Shown piece after piece: positions 6,932 to 16,638 of a DNA stretch of 26,936 nt. Position numbers and translations under genes: made by a program. Location of the stretch: IMG/VR virus record IMGVR_UViG_3300027598_000092, positions 1 through 26,936 of that record, one strand, 5' to 3'. Position 1 is the stretch's first letter. Every line of letters begins with the position of its first letter. Source of the DNA: a virus. Under the pieces are notes generated by a model. The model was given only the letters and a program-made list of their open reading frames with translations, did not search any database and had not been told where the DNA came from.

Positions 6932-9118
6932 TTATAAAATTAATTGGTAATATGTTTTCTCCCAAGAACCTACTGGTTTGGCGTTAGTAATCCATGTGCC
7001 TGAACTCGTTGATTGCCTATATCCATTGAAAACTTGACCGGATCCAGACGGAGGATACACCCCAGGTGCAGTAGAAGCAGGAACATATGCAATTCCTCTC
7101 GAATATCGACAAATTCGGCTGTTGTACTCCGCATAATTGCTGCCGCCACCCCCATACCCAGGGATATCAATGCCATATTGTAAATCTCTCAAAAGATATT
7201 GAGTATAGCCTGCTAGGTTAGTTATATCGATAGTCGAAAACTGATTATTAGGATATGTACTGATAAATGCGGCATATTCAAATGAAGTACCGATTGTAAC
7301 TAATGCACTATATCTAAATAGGTAAGAACCTAAATCAGAGAAAAATCCATTATTAACAGAAGATAAGTGATTAAGGTATCCAAAAGATTGCTGGGTCATT
7401 TGTGTAGCTAAAGGCACTATCTTGGATGACAGTGGAATTAAAGCTTGTCTGTCTGTATCAGTCACACCAAAGTCCATCAATCGTTCGCTCTCCAATGAAG
7501 CAAGTCTGGTCATTGAACCTCCATCGTTTGTTGTTCCTATATGAATACCAGTGCCCATGCCCTCGAAATGGACGCTGTCCACAGACACCCCGTCACCTTG
7601 ATAAATTAATATTCCAAATAATGGCCAAGTTCTTATGTATGGGAAAGATGCAGTTAGCGCTGCTGATGTGGTAGAACAATCTATTGTCCCAGTTTTAATA
7701 TTACAAACTGATGTATTTTTATTAATAAAGATAGGTATCGCTCCACGACGGGTTGCTTCTTTAATCCAGAAATTCTGAATTTGCAATCCATTGATAATAC
7801 CACCATCTTGTTTCGTCGCGTCGCCAGCATTACGCCAAGTGTCATACATGCCGCCGCCAATTCCCATGCCGGAAAAATACTGAATATCCACATCACGGAT
7901 AATAGTATTCTCTTCGACATTATGTTTCCATGAAATTCCGCTAATTCTTTTAGTTGGATTATTAATTGTAGCCTCCGCAGCAACGATGGTCATGCCTTCT
8001 ACACCACTCCAGTATCGCGCCCCGCCCCCACCAGACATCGGAGCTACCCCAGACCAGTAGCTCCCGTTTCCACCCCCAATCCAAAATAGAGAAGAAGCAC
8101 AGCTGGCTGTTTCCATTTCAGTATCTAATGTGATTGGTGTGGCGAATCCTGTAGTTGTACCTACAAATGTAGTCCCAGAAAGAACTATTGATGTTAATGC
8201 CACTGCTGCTGTTGTACCGCTAACTGTATGGGTGCCGTTATACAGTGGCGAATTTGTTATGCGTGCCTGGCCGCCGCTTAAAAATTCAAATGAGCCACCG
8301 GTTGGGGTAATTAATTTAGTGCCACCAGGGACAGAACATGCAGCAGTAAAGTTGGTAGTCCCGCTGTATTTCATGAAATTACTCCAAAATCTGAATCGGG
8401 TCGTTGGTTGCCAAGTATCAGATGTCCATAATTTGGATGCGATTATTTTAGTAGCATTAGAACCAGCACCCTTAAATCGAATTGCTAATTCTGTAGCATC
8501 TAGCGGCCTTCCGACATAATAAATACCAGCAGCAAAGCTGATAGTTCTGCCGATACTAAAGGACGGATCTGATGTACGAATAGCGCAATTTATTGCAATA
8601 TCATGTCTACCGTCGTGCACTGTAGACCCCTGTAGACCCCACCACTCCGGAAATATTTCACTATTTCTCATTGTGCCTTTTATAGTACTAGCCGGCCAGT
8701 TGCTAAATATTTGCACCCGAGGGGCTACCACCTCGCCCTCGATAAACAAAATAGTTAAACCTGTTCTGATGAACTTATATCCATTAAAAATGATAGAACA
8801 TCGCGCTGGAATTGAAAGATTGCCCGGCGCGCTAAAGGAAATATCTTTGCCTAGAATTATAGTCTGAATTGATGAGTTGTTTTTAGCTGCTATGAGTTCG
8901 TCATACGTCGTAACAAATGCCTGCGACCCGCCGGCCCAAAAGCTAGAATTAGAACTAACTAACGAAAATAGAGGCAGACTATTATTTAAATTCAACAATG
9001 TAACTCGACCAAATCCATCTGCCCCTGGCTGGCCATTATCACGATAAATCAACATCTGGGCCGATGAGGACAAAGACGCTAACGAAGATAGATCCGTAAA
9101 ATTAACAATACATGCCAT
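6932..9118 (-). CDS. Tailspike / tail fibre protein with right-handed beta-helix (pectate-lyase-like)
   Basis: A 728-residue receptor-binding or depolymerase-type protein. The hallmark is EIFPEWWG near residue 175, the conserved entry to the beta-helix of many phage tailspikes (usual form FPEWWGAxGDG). It is followed by an AI-x2-A helix and repeated beta strands rich in Gly, Asn and Ser to about residue 600. The C-terminal part (GYGGGGSNYAEYNSR to the end) is a separate, probably trimerising or binding domain. I place the start at 9118 (MACIVNFTDLSS) because a late promoter motif lies 7 bases before it and it begins just after the upstream stop. An in-frame ATG at 9205 would overlap the upstream gene by 65 bases and add an artefactual hydrophobic leader. 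Active-site residues cannot be assigned. Confidence 0.82.
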   Translation of the reverse strand: MACIVNFTDLSSLASLSSSAQMLIYRDNGQPGADGFGRVTLLNLNNSLPLFSLVSSNSSFWAGGSQAFVTTYDELIAAKNNSSIQTIILGKDISFSAPGNLSIPARCSIIFNGYKFIRTGLTILFIEGEVVAPRVQIFSNWPASTIKGTMRNSEIFPEWWGLQGSTVHDGRHDIAINCAIRTSDPSFSIGRTISFAAGIYYVGRPLDATELAIRFKGAGSNATKIIASKLWTSDTWQPTTRFRFWSNFMKYSGTTNFTAACSVPGGTKLITPTGGSFEFLSGGQARITNSPLYNGTHTVSGTTAAVALTSIVLSGTTFVGTTTGFATPITLDTEMETASCASSLFWIGGGNGSYWSGVAPMSGGGGARYWSGVEGMTIVAAEATINNPTKRISGISWKHNVEENTIIRDVDIQYFSGMGIGGGMYDTWRNAGDATKQDGGIINGLQIQNFWIKEATRRGAIPIFINKNTSVCNIKTGTIDCSTTSAALTASFPYIRTWPLFGILIYQGDGVSVDSVHFEGMGTGIHIGTTNDGGSMTRLASLESERLMDFGVTDTDRQALIPLSSKIVPLATQMTQQSFGYLNHLSSVNNGFFSDLGSYLFRYSALVTIGTSFEYAAFISTYPNNQFSTIDITNLAGYTQYLLRDLQYGIDIPGYGGGGSNYAEYNSRICRYSRGIAYVPASTAPGVYPPSGSGQVFNGYRQSTSSGTWITNAKPVGSWEKTYYQLIL
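8621..8640. repeat. Perfect 10-base tandem duplication
   Basis: Two adjacent copies of TGTAGACCCC lie in the tailspike gene, encoding the residues just after FPEWWG. Ten bases is not a multiple of three, so gain or loss of one copy would shift the frame. Confidence 0.7.
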
Positions 9119-9125
9119 ATAATTG

Positions 9126-9132
9126 TATTTAC
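9126..9132 (-). promoter_or_regulatory. T4-type late promoter element, GTAAATA
   Basis: Minus-strand GTAAATA, preceded by an overlapping TTAAGTA, ends 7 bases before the ATG at 9118. It supports that start for the tailspike and sits just after the stop of the 2490-residue gene. Confidence 0.6.
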
Positions 9133-9140
9133 TTAATGGA

Positions 9141-12100
9141 TTAGCTTGACAAAGAATAAAGTGACAAAATACTAGAATTACCACCCAAGGAAAGAACAGA
9201 CCCATTCGGAGAAAGTGCCATATAACCTTGATGTATTTCTGGAATGCGTGTGCCGCTAAGTGTTACCACTTCGCAACAACCACTACCAACAGATGACATC
9301 TGTTCCCATGTTCTACCACCAATACCAGGACTATCTGATCTCAATTCAATAAATGAGATTGGATTTACGATACAATTCTTTTTAACTGGATCATAAGATC
9401 CCATCGATGCCCAAGACCAGCACCAGCTATTTTTACACATATCAGATCCAATGATTGTGTCAAGAGATACTCTTAGTTTATCAAGATTTGCATACAGATG
9501 CTTAATTACCCGATTGATAACGTCTGTAAATACAAGCTCATTTTGTCCAATGAAACATTGGCTGAAATCGAATTGCGGTAGTTCTGCTGTCAACATCGGT
9601 TCCATATCAATAGATATATTACCAGCAAGATCGATGCTTCTCACATATTTGGAATGTATGTTTTTGGCGAGCAATTCGAAATTATCTTTGATTCTGTTAA
9701 ATACGACATTATATACCCAGTCTTGAATCAAATCTTGTTCTTCGATCAAAATATCATCAGCTTTCCATAGTGCACCTTCAATATCATTTATAATGCTCTT
9801 GATTGAAACAAAATCTGTATTTTTATAGATTGATCGGGTGTCGATAATATAAACGCCTCTACCATACTGACAGATGCTATTGAGTTGAGTTACATATGGC
9901 GTATATAAAGGCATAAAATATCCGAGATAATACCCCTGAGACGTAATCTTGGATATGTGTGTATTATATACGATATAAATTATACCATCATCAATATTAT
10001 TAGCATGTATTTTAACAGGAGTGCCTGCAAAAGGATTGGCGATGCCTGATATTGTGCTAACATATTCGCCTGTGTTATTGAATGTGTATATCTGGCCATC
10101 TGCTGTTAATACATATACATTCGCTGCAGTATCTGTAGTGATGGATACTAAATTATTCTTCATTACCCATTCCCCGTGAGAAATGTTATAGAAGTATTGC
10201 ATCTTATCATTATAAACTTTAATGACATCATTATTCTTGTCAATCACGTATATCTTGCCTAGATTATAATGGATATCAGTCGGGGTGTTAAATCGATATG
10301 GGCGATGAGCATTGCCCAAACCACCGATTTTGTTTAAAAATGTAAACGTTCCAGTACTATATTCGATGCTGTAGACATATACGCAATGATTCGCGGTGTC
10401 TGTTATGTATATTTCTCCATCGTCATTAATAGCAATGGAGTCTAGCTTCCCTACGTAATCTTTTTCTCCGACGAGATTAGTATCGTTTAATTTTCTCGAA
10501 AGTCGATCCAAATCATATATTTTAATACTATCCGTGATTGTATTATCTGTATTCCGATCAATTACAATTAATCTATCATTGTATATCTTGGCATCTTGTA
10601 CGTCATGAAATTCAGTAGCGTCGAATTCTGGGAAAACATTAACCCAATCTGATTCGGATACATCATTCCAACGATGGCCTTTGCTATTCTCCGCTCCTAA
10701 CCATTTATTAAACAATACTGGCAACTTGGTATCATTAAGTTTTGATTTATTGATCAAATAATCAAAATTAGCAAGCAATTTCTTGAGTGAACTATTAATA
10801 TTATTAGCATTGGCAATCTCGTTTGGTGCTACATAGATTTGATCCAAACTATAAGGGAATATTAATTGTTCGTTGTATGTTCGTGCATTTTTGTCAAACG
10901 TGTCAAATGCATTAACTACATTGATAGCTCTATCATATTTCGATTCAATTGTCGTTTGAATTGATGATAGGAGCCCGTATGTATTCGCAGATACGGAGAT
11001 AGAATATACACCAATGTCATTAAGGTTGTTAAACGCAAACGTTTCAGTTGATGCTGGATATACTTGTGTCTGGCCATTAAATGTTATTGATATCGAGCCC
11101 AATCCATAATCAGCACCACCACAGTTTGTATTTTTGTAATAATTTTTGATTGTCAATGCAGACCCAATAGCATAATAATCTTCATCCCAGAATAGATTGA
11201 ATGTTGGTATCTTAATCGCCGTAATTGTGTCTACTCTTGTAGATGTTGTTGTTTTACCAATTTCTACAGAATTGTACGCATTAGTTACTATTGTATCTGT
11301 AGATGTGATAGCCAAGACGGCACAGTTGTATGAGTCTGGATCTGTGATGATATTATCAGGAATTGTAATGGTGTTATTGTTAAATCCAGAGACTAAGCTA
11401 TACTCAATCGGTCCATATGTTATTGATTGTTGTGTATCCAGACTACGAATGTTTACATATGAGGTAGTAGTACCCCCAACAACATATTCGCCTTTATTAT
11501 TTGAAGTAAATACAGCTGCATCATATAAACTACTAATTGAATCCGAATAAAAATATACATCTGCAGGCTCTGCTGATATCACAGGCGTTGCCAAATCGAT
11601 AAATTGCAATGGCTTGAAATAATCAGACGTGACGCTAGAGTTTGCTGTATAAATTACATTATTGCGATCTTGTAGTAAGTTAATTGCATTTTTAACATTG
11701 ACATATGCAGTTTTATTATCATCATAATCCGCTCTCGATGTAAGAGCAGTTAATGAAGGGACTACATCTAGCTGTAGATAATACCCCTTGACAGATATAG
11801 CAGATAATGTACCCGCAGTTCCTTTGATTGTGGCTGATGCAATTGGTGAATTGGTTACATATTCCTTTTCGTTTCCAATGGTCCATGCATATGTTTTATA
11901 TCGTGTTCCGAACGAGCTTAACACAAGTGTTTCTGTATGGCCATTTCCAACGGTTGTTAATTGTGTATTAACTGTTATTGAGTTTAGAGTGTTGACTGCT
12001 GACGGTCCTTGGTTGGTAAATGTATTAACCGTCCACACCTTTGCACTGAGCTCATTGACAGATGCTTGTGGTGATACATATACATAGAGTGGTTTTGACT

Positions 12101-15100
12101 TCAGAATAGCATACTCTCCATTTTGATATGTAAATTTTGATGATAAATTAAACGTACCAATGCCGGCGGATAATCCAGATAGTGTAGAGGATGTAAATAC
12201 CAATTTTTGCGTCGCAGATGCGACTGAGTATGTAGTAGATAATGCAGATGTTGATATCCATCCATGTTCGACTTGTGGTACAGTCAACGGAGTTAATTCT
12301 GCTGTAAATGGTTGTGTTATTGAGCTCAATACGACAAGCGTATTAATTGTATCAATATTGCCAATATAGAATGCAGATCCGGCAGTACCTGCGATTGCAA
12401 TATTAAATTTAGAATAGAATATATCTTGACTTGGGAAATAATTAACTGGCAATTGTATTACTTGCGTTGGTGCAATACATGCTGGGGTGTGGAATGTTTG
12501 AATAGTAAGTCGATCTTTTTCTGGTGCAACTACATTGAGAGTTTTAGGCATCAATGTTTTGACTTTGTAATAGGCCGTGTTTCTATTGTCAACACCCAAA
12601 GGAATTTCTTGCTCATTATTTCCGTTATTGTCACATTTAAATAAAAGCGAAACACCTCGGATGCTGTCGACATTAAATGTGGTATTCTCGTATACTGGCG
12701 GATTATAGATTCTATTGTTTTTGATGAAGTAGTTTCTTAATAGAAGACTATTATCAATATCACTATCATATGATACAACACTAAGTCTGCTAACAACAGT
12801 ACTGCTGTAACTGTATTGAGGTGTTAATAGATTTGTTGTGTTGTCTTGACCTAAATCCGGGTAATATATCATTTGCCCTGTCAAGATATTATTAGTAACT
12901 CCATAGTTTGACAAGGAAGCTCCTGTAACAGAAACACTGACAGTTATTGGATTAACTCCAATTTTATCAATTATAATTTCATTAGCATATGTTGCTTGTG
13001 TTTTGCTATGCGATGCAATTGTTTTTACAATTGGTGTTCTGGTGAATGTATTTGGTATTTCTGTAGGCTCGAGCGCATACTCTACAACATTAGTGTATAG
13101 AGGTAATGTTTGGAAACTTACATATGGCATCGCAGACATATTCACTACATTTGATGTGCCTGCTGCTGCGGTTATTGGTATAAATTTCGTTGTTGCATAC
13201 GTTCCGTCAATATCTAAGAATTGAACATTCCAAATAATAGAGCACGCGCTCGCACTACTGGATGCAAGCATATCTTCGATCGCAGGTAATGCTTTAATTC
13301 TGACAGAGTCCGTAGCATCATCATCTGTTGTATGATAAAAATTCAACACCATTGAATTATATGCTGCTGTTGGATACACAGTAAACGGATCCGCTCTATA
13401 TTGTAGCTGTCTGCCTAATTTAGGTGATTTATAGATATATGTTTTTGATTCTTTGATTGGTGTGGTGATATCATCATATTGGCATCCAATAACTTGTGAG
13501 TACATCTTCAATTCATAATCAACTTCTACTGGCGAATCTGGTGGTGTGATGATGCAGAATTTAGATGATAGAGGGACAAGCGCGGAGGTGAATCGATGTG
13601 TTTGTGGGTTGAGTGTTAAAATTCTGCCGTCATATGGCTCAATAGTCGCGCCTATGGTTTTGTCGTAAATTGTATTGCCTGTCGAATAACGAATATTCAG
13701 CATACCGACTTTATTATCGATCAGGTTAAAATTGCGGAAAAAGTTATTAAATACAGTCTCATTCGCATTGGTGTTAAATGCATATACATACTCAAACAAT
13801 GTGCCAAGTTCTTTTTCTGCAGTTGCAAGATAATACGCAATCGATATGTAATTTGTGCTACTATAATTTGGATTCAACGTCCCTTTGATTAGCGTTGGAT
13901 AATCAATCGCAGTTTTGATTAGCGATATCTCATAATTGAATCTAGCGTAGTTTTGATCGGCGTAGTATTTAAGAATTTCGTCATATTTCGTTTGTGTTAT
14001 GGCACCGCGGCGCAGTGTGTCTTTAAATGCCTTGACATACAAATCAAATACAGTCTCAAGACCAAGACTGAATATCAATTTAACAATATTCAAATTGGTA
14101 CCCAAATATGCAGGATTACTTAATGTTAATGACGAAGCAACATCATATGCGGCAGGCCAGGCTGCAAAGACAAAGCTCTTGGTCAACAAATCTATGATAA
14201 CGTTATATTCCTCTGCAGTAATACTTGTGCTTCCGATTAATTTGCCAATACTGAATAAATCATTTGTCAATACAAAGCTGAGAGTATCATTTCCAGTAGA
14301 CCCTGCAGCTGCTAGAGATGAGAGAACGGGGCTCAGTTCCGCACACAGACTTTCAATTGGAGTCTTAAATTCATTCGCAGTACTACTCGACGTCGACTGC
14401 AAGATATATGCACGACACTCTTCATTAAACGTGGTCTGTACATTTTTGAAATAATTGCCTGTTGTGGTGAGCTTGTAGAATATTTCAGTATCGAAATCAT
14501 CCAGGGATATGCTCGATCTCGATACTCCAGCCAATTCTTTTATTGTTTGCTGTATGAGATTAATGAATACTTTAGCACCGCCATTAATAAATGATATAGA
14601 TTGATCAAATATAGATGTTTTAATTGCGGTATTTAATCCGTACAATTGTAATGCAATTTTATTATCATCGTATAAATCAGATGCATCTGTTTCATAGAAC
14701 AATGCAACATCTCTTAATGACATTGACAGATCTCCTGACAAGAATGCAGTTTGAGCTGAAATCGCACTAGTTTCGACTTGATATGTTTGGTTTGCAGATC
14801 TTCTTAGTTCGTATGGATATGTTATGTCATACACATTCATAGACACTTCATATGGTGTTAATTGCCCGTTTGATTCAATTTTATATACAGATAGAGTCGG
14901 TGTTTGAGTTCTATTGTCTACTTTAGTAACCGCACCCAAGCAATTGAATTGCAAGTAGCCATAATATGCATCGCTTGAAGCGAATGGTAGTATTGTAGTG
15001 CCGTAATTGCTAACTATATGTGGTGTAATAAAAGCAGAATTGCTTGTCACAGCTGTTCTAGCACTTAGGGTGTTAAACACCATTTGAAGCCCGTTGACTT

Positions 15101-16613
15101 TTGATGTATTGGTATTTGAAGTTATTGTACTTGTGTATGTGAATAGCCACAGTGGCGTATTTGTCGAGCTGAATGAAATCGACGAAACGGCATTAAATGA
15201 AGTTAATGCATTCAAACCAATTTGTATCGATGATGCGTAATTATACGCCTTAATCGATGTGATTGTTGATGGATATGTTGGGTAGTCGTTTCTGTCTACA
15301 ATCGATGACAAATTATATACGCTAACATCGTATCTTGCAAATACATTATTGCCTACAGTTCGTACACTTTTATCAATCAGGCTCAATTCATGATCGTTAG
15401 GAGATTGGCCAATTACTTGATACGTAGGATAGCCAGCAAAATCGTCATACTTGTTATCGTAAAATCCACGCAACAGCGCATTTCCTGTAAGTTTATATCC
15501 CGTGTTTAAGAAAAGAGCAAACGCACCAGTTTGATAATTAATAACACTTGTTGCGCTGTTAACAAAATATTCATTGAAAATTGGGTCCCTCCCTACAAGG
15601 TTACCAGAGACTGGATTAGCTCCCGTCATAGGAATGTCCCGCACAAATGCAGTTCCAGAGCTGATAACAGGGACTGTAACGGATGACAATTCTTTTAGCA
15701 ATGTTTCGCGATATCCCGAACTATATCCATATGTTGCAGGTATTTCATCGAACGTATACTCACTATCTTTATAGAGAGGGCTGTCGTATGAAAATTCTAG
15801 AACAATGCTACCAGGCAGCAATTCTTCGCCTAGTGATTGTGACGCACCTGCTACTGATAATAAGTTATTCGAGAAAGACGACGCACCGTCTACTGTGGTT
15901 GCTACATTTACATCAACATGGCGATATACTTTTGGTGTGTTGATAATAGCACTTAACGCACTGATTTGATTCGTTGTAATTGGTGTATAAGATGCAGGCG
16001 AAACTGCATAATTCAAAAATGCAAAATTATATGGCGATGTATTTGCTTGGCCTGTTTCTAAAGTGCTACTTGTAAATAAGTCATATTCCCAATTTCTTAA
16101 TCTCGCAGATAAATCGAGACGACCCGATGCAATAATTGCTGATGGTTCCCTATTGTCTGTATATGTTAAATGCGATGGTATAATGTAATATGCAGACCCT
16201 GCCGTTAGTGCCATAGATGCCAACTGATCTTGTTGCTGCCCTTCTGTTCCTGAAAATGTAAATATCGATTTATTAAATATTCTACTAGTAAAAGTCGAAT
16301 GATCGTTAAACGGCAAATAAAGCCCGCTTGTTGTTGATTTGATTGTAAACGACGGCACCCCAGATAGTGTTGACTGTGCCAATTCTGTAATAACAGCTTC
16401 GACTGTTGCACCTGTTGTATATGTAAGTCGCGGCACAATTACTGCATTTAAAGATGCGGAATTGTGTATTCCGTCAATATTAATCGCAATCGTAAGAGGC
16501 GTATATCCCGCAATTGAATAAATGGGGCCCGAACCAGTAGTCGATAGTGCTGAATGCGTTACTCTGAACGATTCATTTGGCCAAGCAGTTAATGTCGAAA
16601 CTTCTACAAACAT
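9141..16613 (-). CDS. Giant virion protein (2490 residues) with NHL-like beta-propeller
   Basis: The largest gene in the window, probably a tail fibre or baseplate-associated protein. Residues 1 to about 1900 are Ser/Thr/Asn/Tyr-rich beta-sandwich-like sequence with very few Cys; stretches such as YKTYAWTIGNEKEY (about 1610) look like PKD/Ig-like domains. Residues about 2000-2265 form NHL-type propeller blades: repeated strand pairs such as GEIYITDTANHCVYVYS, GKIYVIDKNNDVIKVYN and ANVYVLTADGQIYTF. A C-terminal region contains CKNSWCWSW and a CC pair and ends in a Gly/Ser-rich tail. NHL propellers normally mediate binding to proteins, glycans or RNA. A late promoter motif lies 6 bases before the ATG. 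The gene has no visible disruption. The exact virion location is not determinable from sequence. Confidence 0.8.
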   Translation of the reverse strand: MFVEVSTLTAWPNESFRVTHSALSTTGSGPIYSIAGYTPLTIAINIDGIHNSASLNAVIVPRLTYTTGATVEAVITELAQSTLSGVPSFTIKSTTSGLYLPFNDHSTFTSRIFNKSIFTFSGTEGQQQDQLASMALTAGSAYYIIPSHLTYTDNREPSAIIASGRLDLSARLRNWEYDLFTSSTLETGQANTSPYNFAFLNYAVSPASYTPITTNQISALSAIINTPKVYRHVDVNVATTVDGASSFSNNLLSVAGASQSLGEELLPGSIVLEFSYDSPLYKDSEYTFDEIPATYGYSSGYRETLLKELSSVTVPVISSGTAFVRDIPMTGANPVSGNLVGRDPIFNEYFVNSATSVINYQTGAFALFLNTGYKLTGNALLRGFYDNKYDDFAGYPTYQVIGQSPNDHELSLIDKSVRTVGNNVFARYDVSVYNLSSIVDRNDYPTYPSTITSIKAYNYASSIQIGLNALTSFNAVSSISFSSTNTPLWLFTYTSTITSNTNTSKVNGLQMVFNTLSARTAVTSNSAFITPHIVSNYGTTILPFASSDAYYGYLQFNCLGAVTKVDNRTQTPTLSVYKIESNGQLTPYEVSMNVYDITYPYELRRSANQTYQVETSAISAQTAFLSGDLSMSLRDVALFYETDASDLYDDNKIALQLYGLNTAIKTSIFDQSISFINGGAKVFINLIQQTIKELAGVSRSSISLDDFDTEIFYKLTTTGNYFKNVQTTFNEECRAYILQSTSSSTANEFKTPIESLCAELSPVLSSLAAAGSTGNDTLSFVLTNDLFSIGKLIGSTSITAEEYNVIIDLLTKSFVFAAWPAAYDVASSLTLSNPAYLGTNLNIVKLIFSLGLETVFDLYVKAFKDTLRRGAITQTKYDEILKYYADQNYARFNYEISLIKTAIDYPTLIKGTLNPNYSSTNYISIAYYLATAEKELGTLFEYVYAFNTNANETVFNNFFRNFNLIDNKVGMLNIRYSTGNTIYDKTIGATIEPYDGRILTLNPQTHRFTSALVPLSSKFCIITPPDSPVEVDYELKMYSQVIGCQYDDITTPIKESKTYIYKSPKLGRQLQYRADPFTVYPTAAYNSMVLNFYHTTDDDATDSVRIKALPAIEDMLASSSASACSIIWNVQFLDIDGTYATTKFIPITAAAGTSNVVNMSAMPYVSFQTLPLYTNVVEYALEPTEIPNTFTRTPIVKTIASHSKTQATYANEIIIDKIGVNPITVSVSVTGASLSNYGVTNNILTGQMIYYPDLGQDNTTNLLTPQYSYSSTVVSRLSVVSYDSDIDNSLLLRNYFIKNNRIYNPPVYENTTFNVDSIRGVSLLFKCDNNGNNEQEIPLGVDNRNTAYYKVKTLMPKTLNVVAPEKDRLTIQTFHTPACIAPTQVIQLPVNYFPSQDIFYSKFNIAIAGTAGSAFYIGNIDTINTLVVLSSITQPFTAELTPLTVPQVEHGWISTSALSTTYSVASATQKLVFTSSTLSGLSAGIGTFNLSSKFTYQNGEYAILKSKPLYVYVSPQASVNELSAKVWTVNTFTNQGPSAVNTLNSITVNTQLTTVGNGHTETLVLSSFGTRYKTYAWTIGNEKEYVTNSPIASATIKGTAGTLSAISVKGYYLQLDVVPSLTALTSRADYDDNKTAYVNVKNAINLLQDRNNVIYTANSSVTSDYFKPLQFIDLATPVISAEPADVYFYSDSISSLYDAAVFTSNNKGEYVVGGTTTSYVNIRSLDTQQSITYGPIEYSLVSGFNNNTITIPDNIITDPDSYNCAVLAITSTDTIVTNAYNSVEIGKTTTSTRVDTITAIKIPTFNLFWDEDYYAIGSALTIKNYYKNTNCGGADYGLGSISITFNGQTQVYPASTETFAFNNLNDIGVYSISVSANTYGLLSSIQTTIESKYDRAINVVNAFDTFDKNARTYNEQLIFPYSLDQIYVAPNEIANANNINSSLKKLLANFDYLINKSKLNDTKLPVLFNKWLGAENSKGHRWNDVSESDWVNVFPEFDATEFHDVQDAKIYNDRLIVIDRNTDNTITDSIKIYDLDRLSRKLNDTNLVGEKDYVGKLDSIAINDDGEIYITDTANHCVYVYSIEYSTGTFTFLNKIGGLGNAHRPYRFNTPTDIHYNLGKIYVIDKNNDVIKVYNDKMQYFYNISHGEWVMKNNLVSITTDTAANVYVLTADGQIYTFNNTGEYVSTISGIANPFAGTPVKIHANNIDDGIIYIVYNTHISKITSQGYYLGYFMPLYTPYVTQLNSICQYGRGVYIIDTRSIYKNTDFVSIKSIINDIEGALWKADDILIEEQDLIQDWVYNVVFNRIKDNFELLAKNIHSKYVRSIDLAGNISIDMEPMLTAELPQFDFSQCFIGQNELVFTDVINRVIKHLYANLDKLRVSLDTIIGSDMCKNSWCWSWASMGSYDPVKKNCIVNPISFIELRSDSPGIGGRTWEQMSSVGSGCCEVVTLSGTRIPEIHQGYMALSPNGSVLSLGGNSSILSLYSLSS

Positions 16614-16619
16614 CTCTAA

Positions 16620-16626
16620 TATTTAG
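16620..16626 (-). promoter_or_regulatory. T4-type late promoter element, CTAAATA
   Basis: Minus-strand CTAAATA ends 6 bases before the ATG of the 2490-residue protein, within the 25-base gap after the LamG/NHL gene. Confidence 0.68.
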
Positions 16627-16638
16627 ATGACGTATTGT

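Noticed and set aside
8130-8519. 129-residue rightward frame inside the tailspike gene.
   Set aside because: It is antisense to a well-supported gene, with low-complexity Val/Pro composition typical of a shadow frame, and has no promoter or neighbour support.
9119-9205. In-frame extension of the tailspike to an ATG at 9205, giving a hydrophobic signal-peptide-like N-terminus.
   Set aside because: It would overlap the end of the 2490-residue gene by 65 bases. The ATG at 9118 has a late promoter motif 7 bases upstream and follows the upstream stop directly; virion proteins of this kind do not carry signal peptides.
13999-14454. 151-residue rightward frame inside the 2490-residue gene.
   Set aside because: Antisense shadow of a long continuous virion gene; no motif or start signal.
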